From Sulfitobacter sp. (GTDB taxonomy: Bacteria > Pseudomonadota > Alphaproteobacteria > Rhodobacterales > Rhodobacteraceae), in NCBI GenBank assembly GCA_024636395.1, contig JAGXHD010000146.1:1-6428 (forward strand): a stretch of DNA of 6,428 bases, in the 5' to 3' direction. Below, piece by piece: positions 5,850-6,428 of the stretch. The position numbers were made by a program, and so were the translations under genes. The notes under the pieces are model-generated. The model searched no databases. It was not told the DNA's origin and was given only the letters and a program-made list of their open reading frames with translations. Positions within the stretch are counted from its first letter, which is position 1. Every line of letters starts with the position of its first letter.

Positions 5850-6428
5850 TCACAGATCCACCTCGACCACCCCTCCCGCTTTAGCTGCGCGGGATTGGCA
5901 CAAGATCACGCTGGTCTCGCGCTGCGCGCTTGAAAGAACGAAATCGCGGTGCTCGACATCGCCCGCCACAAGGCCGCATTTGCACACGCCGCAGAGCCCG
6001 TCGGCGCATTTCACGTCAAGATGGATGCCGTTTTCGGCCAAGACATCGGTCGCTGCGCGGTCAGCCGGGATCAACAGATCGCGGCCTGTTTTTGCGAGCC
6101 GCAATATGAAATCGTAGTTCTCGTAGTCAGGCATCTCGGGCACGGAAAAATGCTCCAGATGCAGCGCATCTTCTGGCATCCCAGCCTGCGCAGCCGCAGC
6201 CATTACGGCGCCCATGTAATGCTCAGCACCGCAGGTATAGAGATGCGTCCCATCCGGCTGATCTTGGAGAATGGCCGCGAAATCCGCGCGGCTGCCTTCG
6301 TCCGAAATATGAAGCCTCACACGGGAAGCCCAGGCAAAGCGCGCAATGTCGGCCAGAAACCCCATCGTGGCGCGAGAACGGCCGGAATAATGGAGCGTGA
6401 AATCCCGGTCCTGTGCGTGCAGTTCATG
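5850..6428 (-). CDS. PDR/VanB-family oxidoreductase (flavin plus [2Fe-2S] ferredoxin domain), N-terminus cut by window edge
   Basis: The frame is open from the right edge to the TGA at 5852-5850, giving 192 residues of the C-terminal part. The visible start, HELHAQDRDFTLHYSGRSRA, matches the middle of the NAD-binding domain of phthalate dioxygenase reductase-like enzymes, so the in-frame ATG at 6365 is internal and not the true start. LYTCGAEHYMGAVM (visible residues 63-76) is the end of the nucleotide-binding domain, and HLEHFSVPE (90-98) leads into the linker. A plant-type ferredoxin domain follows, with cysteines at C141, C146, C149 and C177 (C-x4-C-x2-C-x27-C) in CADGLCGVC and ILCQSRA. 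Such proteins pass electrons from NAD(P)H through FMN and the iron-sulphur cluster to a Rieske-type oxygenase or demethylase. The FMN-binding half and the partner oxygenase lie outside the window. The gene converges on the AttH operon and is probably unrelated to it. Family members are about 310-330 residues. Confidence 0.93.
   Translation of the reverse strand, partial: HELHAQDRDFTLHYSGRSRATMGFLADIARFAWASRVRLHISDEGSRADFAAILQDQPDGTHLYTCGAEHYMGAVMAAAAQAGMPEDALHLEHFSVPEMPDYENYDFILRLAKTGRDLLIPADRAATDVLAENGIHLDVKCADGLCGVCKCGLVAGDVEHRDFVLSSAQRETSVILCQSRAAKAGGVVEVDL

Noticed and set aside
5850..6365. A complete 171-residue ferredoxin-like gene starting at ATG 6365
   Set aside because: The same frame stays open to the right edge and its upstream residues match the NAD-binding domain of PDR/VanB reductases, so that ATG is internal.

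Overview
The window looks like about 6.4 kb of chromosome from an alphaproteobacterium, most likely a member of the Rhodobacteraceae (Roseobacter group). The reasons are its high G+C, strong GC bias at third codon positions, tightly packed genes with 4-base stop/start overlaps, and the kinds of protein families present. No rRNA, tRNA, mobile element or CRISPR array was found. The genus cannot be fixed from this sequence alone.

Layout. Two operons diverge from a short control region at about 1586-1707. To the left, on the minus strand, lie a CIA30-type protein with a probable signal peptide (1585 to 1037), a 71-residue TIGR03643/DUF2805 protein (1031 to 816) and an ABC1/UbiB/COQ8-type atypical kinase (819 to the left edge, C-terminus outside the window). 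To the right, on the plus strand, lie a LolD/MacB/YbbA-type ABC ATPase (1708-2364), a 798-residue double-FtsX permease of YbbP/AttFG type (2361-4757) and a secreted AttH/CrtC-like lipocalin-fold protein (4747-5799). After a 50-base gap holding a weak hairpin, a convergent minus-strand gene (5850 to the right edge) encodes the C-terminal two thirds or so of a phthalate dioxygenase reductase/VanB-type flavin and [2Fe-2S] oxidoreductase.

How the genes may work together. The right-hand operon is a complete AttEFGH-like export unit: ATPase, fused permease and a periplasmic partner from the carotenoid-hydratase/lipocalin family. The left-hand operon pairs a prenyl-lipid/quinone-linked kinase family with a CIA30-domain protein and a small helix-turn-helix-like protein. 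No gene here has a proven substrate. My inference is that the two operons may share control and may both deal with a membrane isoprenoid or other hydrophobic lipid. This is the main idea worth following, but it rests on family membership and gene order and has not been tested. The reductase at the right end is probably a separate unit whose oxygenase partner lies outside the window.

No gene-free stretch exceeds 300 bases. The longest is the 122-base divergent control region.
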